From Mantis religiosa (Eukaryota > Arthropoda > Insecta > Mantodea > Mantidae), in the NCBI GenBank assembly GCA_030765055.1, contig CM060947.1:49966047-50030046 (forward strand): a DNA stretch of 64,000 nt, read 5' to 3'. The notes below the pieces were generated by a model, which saw nothing but the letters and a program-made list of their open reading frames with translations, was not told the DNA's origin and ran no database searches. Positions 34,073 to 46,454 of this stretch are shown in pieces; position 1 is the stretch's first letter, and the number at the start of each line of letters is the position of its first letter. Made by a program: the position numbers and the translations under genes.

Positions 34073-35965
34073 TGTGAGGTGATCTTCAGGAACATTATTA
34101 ATGTAGAACAAAGCTTTCTTTCTCAACTATACAGCAATTTATTGTGGCTTATCAGATACTTCTTAAAGTTTGAGTTTTATTTCAGTATCAGTGGAAAATT
34201 AACAAAAACTTTGAGGAGTGTTGTGACCAGTATTTTCTAAATTTTCAGGAAAATTGAAGTTATTTTAGGCAGTTGATTGGATATATTCCTTGACTTTGTG
34301 TTAGAAGTTTTAAATTTAAAATATTTGAGTCATATATAGCAGTCCATGTAAGGTAAGTAGTTTCCAGTTTAAATTACTGCAAAACTAGCTTTCCTAAATT
34401 ACAACTATTTTGTATTTTTCCTTTGATTTACATGAGTTGATATAAAACAACAGCAAGCCAAAATTAAGCACCAATAATATTATTAAGTGATTTCTTCAAT
34501 ATTTAAGCTTTGTTCTGGAGGTGGGGTTAATTTATTCCATATAATTAGCTGTCGTCAAAGACAGAAAAACTTAAACAAATGCTTATTGGCTTTATAGAAA
34601 ATCTCTTTGCATGTTGTTACATATCTTTAATGCCATGCTGTTTGTACTATCATGTATACAACAAACTTATACACGAAGATTTTCAAAAAAAAATTCTTCC
34701 ATCTCAGACTACATTTTAGATGAAACATTTGTGCATTTCAGCCACAGAACTCTTCCTGGATTAAGTAATCTAAAATATATGAATTGTTTATAAGGATGTA
34801 TTTGCAATGTTTGGTGTCAGCATATGATTTTGATAATGATATACTGTTTGCCGTGTGTATTACATGCTTCGCTGTGTCATTCTAACCCAAGTATGTGAAT
34901 TTTCAGATATACCAAAAATTGTGGCTGTGGATTTGTACAGAATTCAATTCTCTTTGATTTCTGTAGAATTTCTTTGTTTATAATTGGCATCATCTGTGTT
35001 TACATATAATCTGGGTGCTTAAATTAAAATCTTCGGACAACATTCTTGGATATGAACTGTTATAAAGTTTTTCTTTAAATTGCATTGGTATTCTGAAGAA
35101 TTAGGTTCTCTTAACCTTACTCATCAGTGTATTACTACATTAGTGATAAAGAATCTCATAGCTTTTAACAGCAAATTTAAAATATGGTCTGAGATTCCAT
35201 AAATTCAGTTTGTTCTATATTGCTTAATGCAGCAATCACTGTGTAATATTGTACGCACTACACCAAATAATGTACCTGAATAGCCATCCTGGAAGAGATC
35301 TAGTGGGATTAGAATTGATCTTGTAAAAGCTTTGACAAATATTAAGTACAATTGTGGATTGCAAGAAATTATTAAAATGTCATTGTTCCATCGTCATCAT
35401 TATATGCCATTTTTGCATTTATTTCCAGTATTCCCCTTATTTTTAAAATATGTACAATGTCAGCTGCAAGTAGGACATAGAGAATGGCAAGTTCTCAAAT
35501 TAGTAAAAGCTTCATAATAAATAAGTAGGAGTAGTGATATTTAGCATTTTGATAATTACATTTAGCATTTTGTAGCATTTATACATTTGACATTTAGCAT
35601 TTTATAGCATTTTGAAGGAAATTTGAGTTAATTTTGTTAAATTATTAATATTAATATAATTTATATGAAATTTAAAACACATTTATGGAGGGTTATTAAA
35701 GACGGTGAGTTAAAATTGCATAAAGTGTCAATTTATTTCACATTAATATAGGTTAAAGCAATATTCAGAAATATAGAACAATCTGATACAGACTAAAGCA
35801 TATTGCATAACACAAAAAAGATAAATCCGCACTGATGTTGAGCACAATAAAAAGAAAATGCACTAAATTAGCCTAGTTTATGATTCAGTAATGCTGCTGA
35901 ATGAAGGCACTGAAGGTAGTTGTTTTTTCTTTTTGACACTTTCCTTCCAGGGAATTTTTCAACAT

Positions 35966-36000
35966 ATATATATTTATATATATATATATATATATATATT
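35966..36000. repeat. (TA)n microsatellite
   Basis: Imperfect TA run with one ttta interruption, just upstream of the AAAT tract. Confidence 0.9.
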
Positions 36001-36053
36001 TTTTGTACTGTTCCCTAGCATGAGCTATGGCTCTGGGAACCTTTTCAGATAAC

Positions 36054-36532
<479 letters not shown>

Positions 36533-36590
36533 CTGTGTACAAAGAAATTGCAATACTCATGACCTTGTGATATCCTTTCCTGTGTTCCAG

Positions 36591-36800
36591 TACCTGTGGA
36601 ATGCATTGATTTAGTGTCAGGTTTTCTTGTAATTATCACAGTAACAAACTTAGGAATTCACACCTCAGGGAAAGGAAGTACAGGTGTTATGTATAACCTG
36701 ACAGCATCTTGGGTAATCTCACTCTGTCAAAGTTGCAAATGTTTCTTAAAGATGTACTTATTCATTTATTACAGGAATATAATGTCCGTGCGGCCGTAGC
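36591..36800 (+). CDS. possible exon, unrecognised
   Basis: Starts after a good acceptor (tatcctttcctgtgttccag) and is open for about 69 codons (ECIDLVSGFLVIITVTNLG, then STGVMYNLTASWVISLCQ). The last ~20 bases overlap the resumed Gypsy sequence, so the true end must be earlier; no strong donor is obvious. Could be an exon of the same relocated fragment or chance. Confidence 0.25.
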
Positions 36801-37625
36801 CACTGTTACATTGGCTGAAGACGAGCTGGTATCGCGTCAGAAGTTGTCGAAATTTCTCCAACTGTTCTGCGGTCAGGTGGTCGGCCGTACTCTCCAGTAA
36901 GCCTTCTAGCCGGGGCCCCAGGTGTTGCGTCGGCGCCGGCCGACGTTCCCAAATCCTCATGGCCTGGACGTCGTGATCGGTGTCCGTTGGATTTAGGAGT
37001 GTCACTGGTACCTTCTCTCAGCACGGCAACAATGCCCTGGCTACACATAGTCCGTGTACAGGCGTTTTCTGGTCCAGATTCATGTTTCTGGTTCTCTGGC
37101 CTTTCAGTGGCGCCGTCACCACCGCCTCAATTCTCGCGCGGACAACCACCGCTTCGTTCAAGACGACCCTGCAGATTCCAAGGCGCTCTTTGGGTTGACG
37201 TAGTATAACCTCTTCTCCGTTGAGCCGCAGGACCTTCCTGCCAACGTCGAACGTCACCTCGTTGCTCCTGTGGCATCCAGTCCCAGAATCACCTCCTCAG
37301 CCACCTTCGCGACAAACACCCACAGACACACGGCACTTCGTCCCTAGGTCAGCATCAGCAGGACCTTCTTCTCCACAGGCAAAGTGTCGCCCGATGCCGT
37401 CATCAGCTGGTATGGATGGCTCGGCGTCCTAGATGGCAAACCCTTGGCTATTTCGGGTCTGACGACGGTCACGGCTACCCATGAGTCCACCAGCACGCAG
37501 CATGGCTGCCATCTCACCCAACCATCCGCGATGAGGCTGTCATCCATCCGCCGGCTGACGGTGCGCAATGTCACTTGAGGGGATGGTGGTGATGACGGTG
37601 ATGGCACCGACGTGCCCCTCGCCAT
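36784..37625 (-). pseudogene. Gypsy protease and RT linker, broken
   Basis: The protease region (37,344-37,625) has the aspartyl-protease strand CCVLVDSWVAVTVVRP. The catalytic D-[ST]-G triad is degraded to DSW, so the active site is lost. VDVG-type sequence follows (37,018-37,257), then the acidic linker DHLTAEQLEKFRQLLTRYQ (36,784-37,005) that normally precedes RT. Frames change between these segments. Confidence 0.75.
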
Positions 37626-37663
37626 GACGGCCCGTAATCGTTTCCCGGCTGCTCTCTCTGCAA

Positions 37664-37902
37664 TGTGTAGTGTTCGCCCGCTTTTACTACATACGGCACC
37701 GCAGGCGATGACACTGATGATGCATGAGATAAAGATGGAGCACCGATGGAATGAGATGGCGGGGAAAGCCGGAGATCCCGGAGAAAAAACGCCCCAGCGC
37801 CGTGTTGTCCATCACAAATTTCACTTTGTGCTCACCTGGGATTGAACCCGGGCCACCTTGGTGAGAGCCAAGCGGTCTAAACACTTTGCCACGGCGCGGC
37901 CT
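37664..37902 (-). mobile_element. SINE family B inside Gypsy gag/protease junction
   Basis: Reverse-strand copy: B-box-type gattgaacccgg complement near 37,840 and A-box complement near 37,875, body toward 37,664. Imperfect flanking ctctctgca and cttcctgca. It replaces or separates most of gag from protease. Confidence 0.8.
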
Positions 37903-37904
37903 TC

Positions 37905-38320
37905 CTGCAGACGACATCCTCCACCATGGTGTTCAGGAATTTGGCGCTGCTGTCGGCCTTTCCCTCCAGCTCGTTAACGCGGCTCGCCAGGTCTTCGACG
38001 CGCTCTCCACTTGACCCATCCGCTTGACCAGCTCCGTGACGTCATCCCGTAGGCCGGTCAACTGCTCTTCAAACTTTGCAGCGAGGACCTCGTTTGCAGC
38101 TTTCATCTCCGTGGTCAATTCTGTCATCTTCTCAGCCAAAATATCGTTCGCGGTTTTCATTTCCTACAGTTCCGCGGCCAGGTTGTTTTCCGTTTCCGTC
38201 CTCGTTGTTAACTCGGTCTTCATTTCTGTTAGTTCCGCGGCTAGGCAATTAGTAGCCGGAGGCCAGTTCGGCCTTCATTTCCATCATCTTCTCCAAAATC
38301 TTTTCCAATGCGGCCTCCAT
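37905..38320 (-). pseudogene. Gypsy gag-like N-terminal coiled coil
   Basis: Begins with an ATG (38,318-38,320) shortly after the primer site and encodes heptad-like, Glu/Lys-rich sequence (LEKILEKMMEMKAELAS, later EKMTELTTEMKAANEVL), interrupted by a stop and frame changes. The rest of gag, including any zinc knuckle, is not seen. Confidence 0.55.
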
Positions 38321-38335
38321 GGTGCTCACGTCCAC

Positions 38336-38347
38336 CTTCTGACACCA
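38336..38347 (-). promoter_or_regulatory. primer binding site, tRNA-Leu type
   Basis: On the minus strand, 2 bp after the 5' LTR, TGGTGTCAGAAG is complementary to the 3' end of a tRNA-Leu (…CTTCTGACA plus CCA). It would prime minus-strand DNA synthesis. Confidence 0.75.
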
Positions 38348-38349
38348 GT

Positions 38350-38585
38350 TGTGACTTTGTCGGTTCGTAGAATTAAAAATCCAAGTTGCATAAACACAAA
38401 TAGTTCTTTATTTCCACCGAAATACAGTTAGTACACATACAAATCGCGTACCACAGACAATTATGCAACAATCACCATTGCGTAACACTCGCAATTATGT
38501 AACACACACAATTACGTAACTCACAATTACGTAACTCTCACAATTACAATCCATACTGCACTCGCTACTCAGCGCCTTGCAGTAC

Positions 38586-38651
<66 letters not shown>

Positions 38652-38941
38652 TCGACTAAGAGCTCTTCTGATACACGTACACAATCTTCCAGTCCGTTCA
38701 CTAGCACTGCGTTCTTCACGGCTGTTCGCCAAGAACTAACTCTCGTCTCGAACAGGCGCTCCTTATATCCAATCGCCATCGGTACTGGAATTTTCCCGAC
38801 TGCTCAGGAGGATTATGGTCCCTCACAATGGCACGGGCCAGTTCTGATATATCTCGGCTCCCCTCTCTCTCTACTAAGCGTGGCCTCGCTGCGATCTGTC
38901 CCCTCTCCTCCTGCCAGCTGATCTCCTACGATCGGGTGACA
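38350..38941 (-). repeat. 5' LTR of Gypsy element
   Basis: 592 bp, TGTCACCCG to AAGTCACA on the minus strand, with a (CT)n run at about 38,589-38,648. It differs from the 3' LTR by many substitutions and small indels. Confidence 0.9.
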
Positions 38942-38945
38942 ATAT

Positions 38946-41203
38946 AGTCAATAGGCCAAATTGCCGCTACTATTAATAGGGCCAAAGTAGATGCTCTTTT
39001 TGTAGCTCCACTGCTGCGAAATAGTATTTGTATTTCAGTTTTTCGGATTAAATTTGCGCATGATTTGTCCCTTAAACTATGTGCCCATGTACTTGCGCCA
39101 TATCCTATTATATCCTTTACAAAACTCATATGATACATCCTTGTTGCTGTAAAAGGTATTCTATAGCTCTTTTGTACATTTGATGCTAATTTTGTAATGA
39201 CATTTACTGCCTTTTCTCTTACGTACTTCACATGACTGATTAAAAGCAACTTTCCATCTAATTTTATGCCGAAATACTTAAACGTTTTGAGTATTTTTAT
39301 ACTTACATTATAGGTATACATTACATTAATATATACTGAATATACGAACCTGTAGATGTTTCCACTTGCGTTATTTCGTAGAGCTGCTCCTCTTGGTCGC
39401 TCATGTTGTTTCCACTTCGCCAAATGATAGTTAAAACAGATCAGATCTTTGTGGAGTTCTGAGCATGAAATTGAAATCGTGGTTTTGTCAAGGATAGATA
39501 AACAACAACGACGTTGCTCACTATATTGATAATATGAGTCTCTGCCGTCAACAATGACCATTAATATATTTACTCTCTGGTCATATCCACATTGCTGTTT
39601 CTCTATGTGTGCATTATCGAAGTAGGTTTTGCTTCGCTAGGAAATGTGTGCAGTTTGGTATCTATTACTGGTATTCATGGTAAAAATTTGATACCGATAG
39701 AATGCTGTAACGACCGTTAAAAGAATGCTACACCGTTCCACAGTTTAAGCATATAAATTACTATTTAACCGAGGTTTCACCTATTATTTTATATGCGAAT
39801 GACGAGTTACTTTCACCTCATCTTCTTACATGTAGTTTTTGAGAACACTCTTAAATATACTATGTCTTTATATATTGTCCACTTTCTAATACTAACTAAA
39901 AATTTTCCTAACTGAAGATACTCTTTGTTTCACAGATTATTTTCTTCCCTTTCTAAAAATCATCCAGTGCTCTTTAATAATTTATATCAGCTTTTACTTC
40001 AAAGACCCTTATTAACCAAAGAATTTTCTCTTCTGAATTTTTAATAATATTGTCAATATTCTCAGTTTTGCAACATGTGTATAAGAGTAGATCATCTGTA
40101 AAAGCAAGGCTTTGCAACACAGTTGAGAAAGTCTAGCTAAATTCAATGTGTATATTATATACAAATCTGGACTCACAGAAGCACCTTGTGGTAAACTCAA
40201 GCTTGAAATCGTTTCGTCTGAGCTATTACATCTGGGATATAACTTGATTTCTCTATACACCATTAAGTTAGCAACGATTTTTATCAGTTTTGGGGGGCTT
40301 TAGATTTCCTGTTAATCAGTTAACCAGAATCCATATCACTGAAACCTAAGTTATGCTATTGTACAGACTTTTAACTATCAATGTTTACTCAAGAGGCTAG
40401 CATGTATTTCCGCGATTAAAATAGCTAAATGTTCATTTTGCATGAAATTCTTGCTAAAACAATATTGTATATAGGTCATATCCCATACCACCCTAAGAAG
40501 AATGCAATTATATTTACTGTCTTTTCAAAAACCTCTCTGAGGACACTAGATAATTATTGGCTTATAACCATTAGGAGGTTGAGATACTTATTTTGCTCTT
40601 TACAGAACTTATATGCAAATTATATTCCACAGTGAAGGGATTTCTCCTGAGTTAAACGTATAGTTAAATGTTCTAATAAGAGTAATTAAAATTCCATCAG
40701 ATAGATTTTGCATATCTGTGACCTAACTTCAAAAGGTCCAGCAATTTTATTCTATGGGTTAAGGATTATTTGCTTCATCTTATTTAACAAACGTCGAGAT
40801 TATTACTCGTGTCTTGATTTACATATTTTATTATTTACTTACATTTGATGTTAGCGTGAACAGAGCTACTGCTTTCAGAAAATTATAGTTCAGGAAATGA
40901 TCTATTTTTAACTGAAGTCACACTTGTTTGAAAAACATCATATGCCTAGAAAGGATTGATTTGTATCATTATGGCATATTGAAAAGGTTTGCATTGTTTT
41001 CCAGTTTTTCCTTCCCCTCTTTTTATGACTGGGATTCTCTAAAATTAAGCAGTCGTGTCTCACTAAGGATTTACCTTATGTTACTATTCTCACTTTCTTG
41101 CACGTATCTTGTAAATCCAATTACCTCTAATGTTTCATAATTTCCATCACTAGTAGCGTCGTTTTACATTTCCTTCTTTGATACTTCCTTCTCTTCTACT
41201 TGA
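38946..41203 (-). mobile_element. R1-clade LINE copy 2, RT part
   Basis: Degenerate reverse transcriptase on the minus strand. A SLPQGASVSPDLYIIYTLNL box (40,012-40,200) corresponds to the RT motif LPQGSPLSP. The following catalytic Y-x-D-D region is altered (LLLQMIYSYTHV). The thumb KTFKYFGIKLDGKLLL, GYGASTWAHSL and ASTLALLIVAAIWPIDY occur in 38,946-39,300, matching the R1 pattern ending in PID plus hydrophobic residue. Upstream (40,270-41,203) no intact frame remains. The element continues at 29,731-30,236 beyond the Gypsy. Confidence 0.72.
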
Positions 41204-43817
41204 TTACCGAGCTTGCTGGCTGTCAGCACGTTGACCTCACGGATGCGTTCCATTAGTTGCGCAGATGTTTTCCACGCTTTAAAATCCATTATTGGTCGTA
41301 CTCGATTTCTTACATTTACAATAATGCGCTGTTATTTACATGGTCTTTTAAAACATTTACAATGTGATTTATAAAGCAGAAAAGGAGACGTAAGGACGAG
41401 CCGCACTCGGTCTTGCACAAGCAAAGAGAATGGAATTTCAGAGCCACACATAGCAAACAGCTCTTTAAATATTTAACTATTATTTAAGTTTACTGTATTT
41501 CTCTATAATCATGGTACTTAAGCTTTAAGAATAATTTGTGGAAAGTATAGTATAAAGGTAGGTGGATAGAGAATGCTATATGTTCCCCCCCCCCCCCACA
41601 GTATCCTCAAGATAGAGGTATGTTGCGTCGGTTCTCAGTGTGACCCCAAGAAAAATCATTAAAACATAATGAGTGATTTATGTGAACCACATACCGAAAT
41701 AAATATCAATATGCATCGTGCTTATTGCACGATGAAGCGACCCCACGTAAAACAATTGGTTCTTCACTCGCAGGAAACCTGTATGACACCACAGAACATA
41801 AAAAACAAAAAGTTGTAGCGTAACTTTAATCAGCCAATGCCCTTCGTGATCCAGTACGCAAGCGCCTCTACTTTCGGGTGGCGAACTAAAATCTCTTGTT
41901 GCCATTTCAACTATCTCGGCTTCACCCCTGTGTGTGACACTTCCGATGATAAAGCAATACTTTTGTTTTATGGGGATGAAAATACATGGATTGCAATTCT
42001 TTGTATTTTAAAATGGTAGTCAAATGTTGCCTATTGTAATTCTGCAACTGTTCTAAATAAATTTCTTCCACAAATGAACCATAGTAAAGGGAACTGCAAC
42101 AAGAGTGTTAAATCAAGGGGAAAGACTAAGACGGACAAATACCTATAACTTACATCTATCGGATGCTTATTCAAAGTTCAGATGCCTTTAATTGGGATTG
42201 CTGAATAAATTCCCTCAGTCATCATCTAGATACAGAATTGAGTATGAAACTGTTCACGCACAATAATATCGATGTATAGTGCACTCACTTGAGACTTGGA
42301 TGTTGAAGTTTCTAGTGAAGGAGCTAGGGGCAGTGATGAATTCCATTCAGTCTGTATACGTTACTTGGAGAGATTGGTCTACAATGAATGATAATACGAT
42401 TGTGGGAACTAGAGGGACTATGATAACAGAGTTGGTAGGAGAAATCTGAGTACCACTTTCATCCTCCAGACATCTCATCTGCAGCCACTGAAATGAACCG
42501 GACCATGTTGGTGAAAGGGTTAACTATTCCAAGCTAGAGACCGGCAATTCTTGCATCACTCACGCCCGTGCTCGGATGCAACGGCAGCGCAAGTCACTAC
42601 ATAGGGAGGGGTAATTGGGAAGGGAAGAAGACAGCAGGTTCATTAGCTGTTTACTATACAGCGGTCTCCGGTTACTAGCCAAGGTTTGTTACCCTTCAGT
42701 TATCGTTAACTATTGGTTACGTTCAGTTCCTCGTATTACGAACTCGATTTTCAATGATGCATGTTTTATCTGTTGGCAATACTCCAGCCACCAATATCAT
42801 ACCTGCCATTCTGCACGCCATTATTCTGCAGTTTGACTCATTCAAAAATCTAGTCATGCAGGAAGGTGTTGTCTTTGAGCCATGGTATAACAAATAAGAT
42901 GTGAGAAAACAGTGCTTACAATTTGATTGTTGTAAAATTAAAACTCCCGGACTATTTAATAACTTCTACAGATAAAATTATTGTAATTTGATTGCCACAT
43001 TTTTTCAAAGTGCCTTTCTTGTATGACAAGTTACGAAGTAATCTTAGCTAGTGATTTTATGTTGAGATAAAATTATGGTTTCTCAGCTTGGGCTTTTCAC
43101 ATGGTCTTTGCTTTCAGAAGGTTATGTGTGTCCTATAGGAATATTTTTGAGTCTAGCGGTCAGAGAATATTTTAATTGGGAACATTCTTAAATATTGCCA
43201 GAGTTTGAAGCATAATACTAGTTATTTGAATACAACCAATTTCTCAATAGAATCAAATTTCAGAGTTTAATGGAATATATGTTATAGCACTGAATTTATT
43301 TTACCGTTAGAATAAATATATGGCTGTTAAGACAGGGGGACAAAATAAAAGAGGTAATCTTATTTTTTATCTTAGGCGAGCATACAGAATACAAAAATTG
43401 TGGTTTATTGCCTTTGTACTATAACTGCTATGTTTGTTATGAATAAAGAGGAGGGAAGTATTACATAGAAAGTTACTGTACACATTATATAAATATGAAT
43501 TAAGCTATCACTCATATTATAGTAAACCTAGTCCTAACATAATCATCCTATCTCCATCCAGCTAGTTGAGTTAATTATTTGCTGTGCTTCATCAGCAAGT
43601 GTAAGAAAATGTCAAGTTCTATTTTTATTTGTGCTTGGATATTTAAAATCTATGCAATTCACATTGTATACATTGCTTTCTAAACTTATTGCATTTCTTA
43701 CATGAGGCCCCAAAACATTTAATTTGTTTTCTTATCTTTTGGTTCCTGTGTTATGCTTTGTGTACTGTAGGTGAATGGTAAAAAATAAAGCAACTATAAT
43801 AATTTTGTAATTTACAG
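41204..43817. other. unassigned DNA
   Basis: Contains a 14-base C run at about 41,584-41,597 and a higher-GC stretch at 42,480-42,840, without a convincing exon. The left end of the Harbinger element to the right is expected somewhere here, but I found no matching terminal repeat. Confidence 0.4.
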
Positions 43818-44104
43818 ATCTTGACTGGGGAGATTTCTCAGCTAAAATACTGCGAACACCTAGAAATACAGCTCTACGACCCACTGGCAGTGCAGGTAAG
43901 GGCTCTTTAGAAAGTGTGAATGATGCTAATATAACCTGCCATCATAAAAGGGTTGAGTATGAATTGTGTAGAATGTTTAATGCACCTCCAAACAATTTAA
44001 AGTTCCACAGTATTCTACATGTATGTAAAAAATGTAATTCCATTCTGAAAAAATTCCTGTGTAGCGAGTTCTATTACTCTCGGGAGTATATGGATGAATA
44101 CTGA
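43818..44104 (+). CDS. exon of Harbinger-associated gene, with possible read-through end
   Basis: The core exon 43,818-43,895 has an acceptor (tttgtaatttacag) and donor (gcag then gtaagg) and reads LDWGDFSAKILRTPRNTAL. If the donor is not used, the same frame stays open for 69 more codons to a TGA at 44,102-44,104, with NDANITCHHKRVEYELC and HVCKKCNSILKKFLC, a Cys/His-rich stretch. This could be an alternative C-terminus or chance. The spliced form joins 44,958 in the correct phase. Confidence 0.45.
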
Positions 44105-44957
44105 ATGTCTATCACAATAGTCTACAATTATTTAATTTAAAAAACAATTTGTAATTTACTTTTCTTTGAAACTTCATCACTTATGGTTAATGGTCATGTT
44201 TTGAAAATTATACTGTGTTAAAGAATATAAAGTTCATATTTTCAAAATTGTGTGAGGAAAATACTTGGATAATATTTTAGAACAAATGTTAAAGGGATAT
44301 TCCAGAAATTAAGAATTTGGGTCTTTTAATATAATTCAGTGCTAGCCGAAAACCAAAATTCAACTTAAAAGCTTATATCTTTTGATGTGTAGAGCATATT
44401 TTATACAGCATGTGAGTTTTAGAATATTTCCCCACAAAAATTAATAATTAATTATTTGGTGTAGCAACATGAAACTTTGCACACAAGTTTAGAATGATAC
44501 TGTAGTTATGTGGCTAAATTTTCATAATGATAGGTTTTGTTATTGTATAAGTTGACATTTTCAGTGTAGCCTTGCCTTTGGTTATCTTTAAAACTGAGTA
44601 TCTATTTGTAGATGCCAAGATGTTTTGTTCCTTTAAGATATTTTTGGAGGTGTGTGAATGCACAAACATGCTATTGCTTTCTTTTTTTAGTGAAGAAAAT
44701 GGTTGCTTCCTTAATGGTTTTCTTTGGCTTAGCCTTTTTAATTTTAATGCAATTACATGTGCTTCTGCAGATTTATCTTGCCTGTTTATAATTGAGGCAT
44801 CTCATTTGTAATAAATGACGTTTGTTTCTATAACTGTACCATTTTTAAAAGAAATATTTTGGTCCTCTAACAGCCATACATTTCACTATCTCCAAATAGA
44901 AAGAAACCAAGGTGTCCCACTGCTGCTGAGTAACCATACATTTTGTACTGTTCACAG

Positions 44958-45218
44958 AAGGAAAACAGAGCAGCAGATCACCATCTCTCTCTGCCAGTAA
45001 GCTTCATACCTGGGCAAAGAAGAGGAAAGAGGTAGCTCAGGTTCAAAAACAGTTGCTGCAGAAAGAATTCGATGAGAACCAGAGAAAGTCGCAGTTATTG
45101 TTAGAAGCAGAATTGGAACTGATAGACAAAAAAAAAAAAAAAAGATGCTAATAGAAAAAAAGGTAATCTAATCGATTTAAAAATTAGAATGGCTAAAGAA
45201 CTCTTGGAGAAAAAATAA
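44958..45218 (+). CDS. last exon of coiled-coil protein, candidate Harbinger accessory gene
   Basis: Acceptor ttgtactgttcacag. In phase with the exon ending 43,895 it reads SASKLHTWAKKRKEVAQVQ, then QLLLEAELELIDKK, a basic coiled coil. A run of 16 A (45,128-45,143) then shifts the frame to an early stop (45,149-45,151). With 15 A the frame would go on through LIDLKIRMAKELLEKK to the TAA at 45,216-45,218. Position and convergent orientation to the transposase fit the Myb/SANT-like second protein known in PIF/Harbinger elements, but the DNA-binding domain itself was not found, so this is inference. Confidence 0.45.
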
Positions 45219-45557
45219 AGGATTTTTTTGTTGACATTTAAATGTTTAATTACCCATTGTTAATCCATTCTTATTATTCACAATTCCTACAAACAGATTG
45301 TTAGCATATAAACAACAGTGAAACAAAATTTAATTCTGAGGGCTAAATACAACTTTTCTGTAACAGTAGTGAGCAATTAACAGAAGATAGAATGAACATT
45401 AAACTCTCAATTGTTATATCATAATTTATTTCTATAGCACTTATCCTAAAAGATAATATATTAATTTACAGGAAAATGAAATAAATCTGAACACTTTATA
45501 CATCAAAAGCATTTTCACTTACAGTTTAAAAGATAAAATACACATCTTGTGCTGTAA

Positions 45558-46454
45558 CTATACTCTCTGTGCCTGTAGTCTATTTCTGAAATACTGCACA
45601 AATGTTCTACGCACAGCATCGCGTACTCGATTTGGGACATGCACTTCTTGTAGTCCTGATAACACACCCTCCTCTTGAACGTATCCCTCTAACTGCTGTT
45701 GGATATCAGCCTCAACTGGAGGAAGCTCATCATTGTTTGCTCGTGCTCTATTGTGAAGCACAGCACATGCAATAATTATGTTGTGGACCCAGTTAATATC
45801 TGTTTGGATCCCCAAAGACAGAATTGGGAACCTTGCTTTTAAGACACCATAACACCTTTCCACAGTGTTCCTTATTTGGATTTGTGATTCATTGTAGAGC
45901 TGCTCCTCTGCTAGTTGTGAAGGCTGCAGGGGAGGAAGGAGATACGGGTCTACTCTATATGCAGAATCACATACAACCACACTATTTCCAAATTCATTGT
46001 TTTCAATTAGATTCCTCAGTCTCGAATGGTTAAAAATGGTAAAATCATGAGCAGAAACAGGCCATCATACTACAATGTCTCTGATCATAAGATCAGCATC
46101 AGCTAATGTCTGAACATTAAATGAAAAATATCCTTTTCGGTTACGAAAATGTTCAGCATCTTCACCACCCGGGGATTTGATACGAACATGAGTACAGTCA
46201 ATGGCACCTATCACTCTTGGGAATGCTGCAATATCAAAAAACTTGCACCGGACATTCCTTGTGCCTTCTCTAGTCTGAGGTAGTGTATCGTACTGTGGCC
46301 TTAGTGAGGCAATGGCAGCTGTAACGTTGTGATGACTCGGCCTGCTGTTGGCTAATGAATACCACTAGTGTCACCAATAGTAGTGTATGACCTAGCAGTT
46401 GCATACAGGCGCAGTGTCATCAATAATTGCTCCATTGCAGGATGACAAGAGTTT
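45558..46454 (-). pseudogene. PIF/Harbinger (HARBI1-like) transposase, main exon
   Basis: Minus strand, acceptor cttttcag before 46,454. The DDE nuclease is clearly readable: AFPRVIGAIDCTHVRI with the first Asp (46,197-46,199), EDAEHFRNRKGYFSFNVQ, VVCDSAYRVDPYLLPPL with the second Asp (45,966-45,968), and RNTVERCYGVLKARFP with the Glu (45,858-45,860). All three catalytic residues are kept. Damage: TAG at 46,352-46,354, a frameshift near 46,325, TGA at 46,065-46,067. The last 140 codons are open to the stop at 45,558. Confidence 0.88.
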
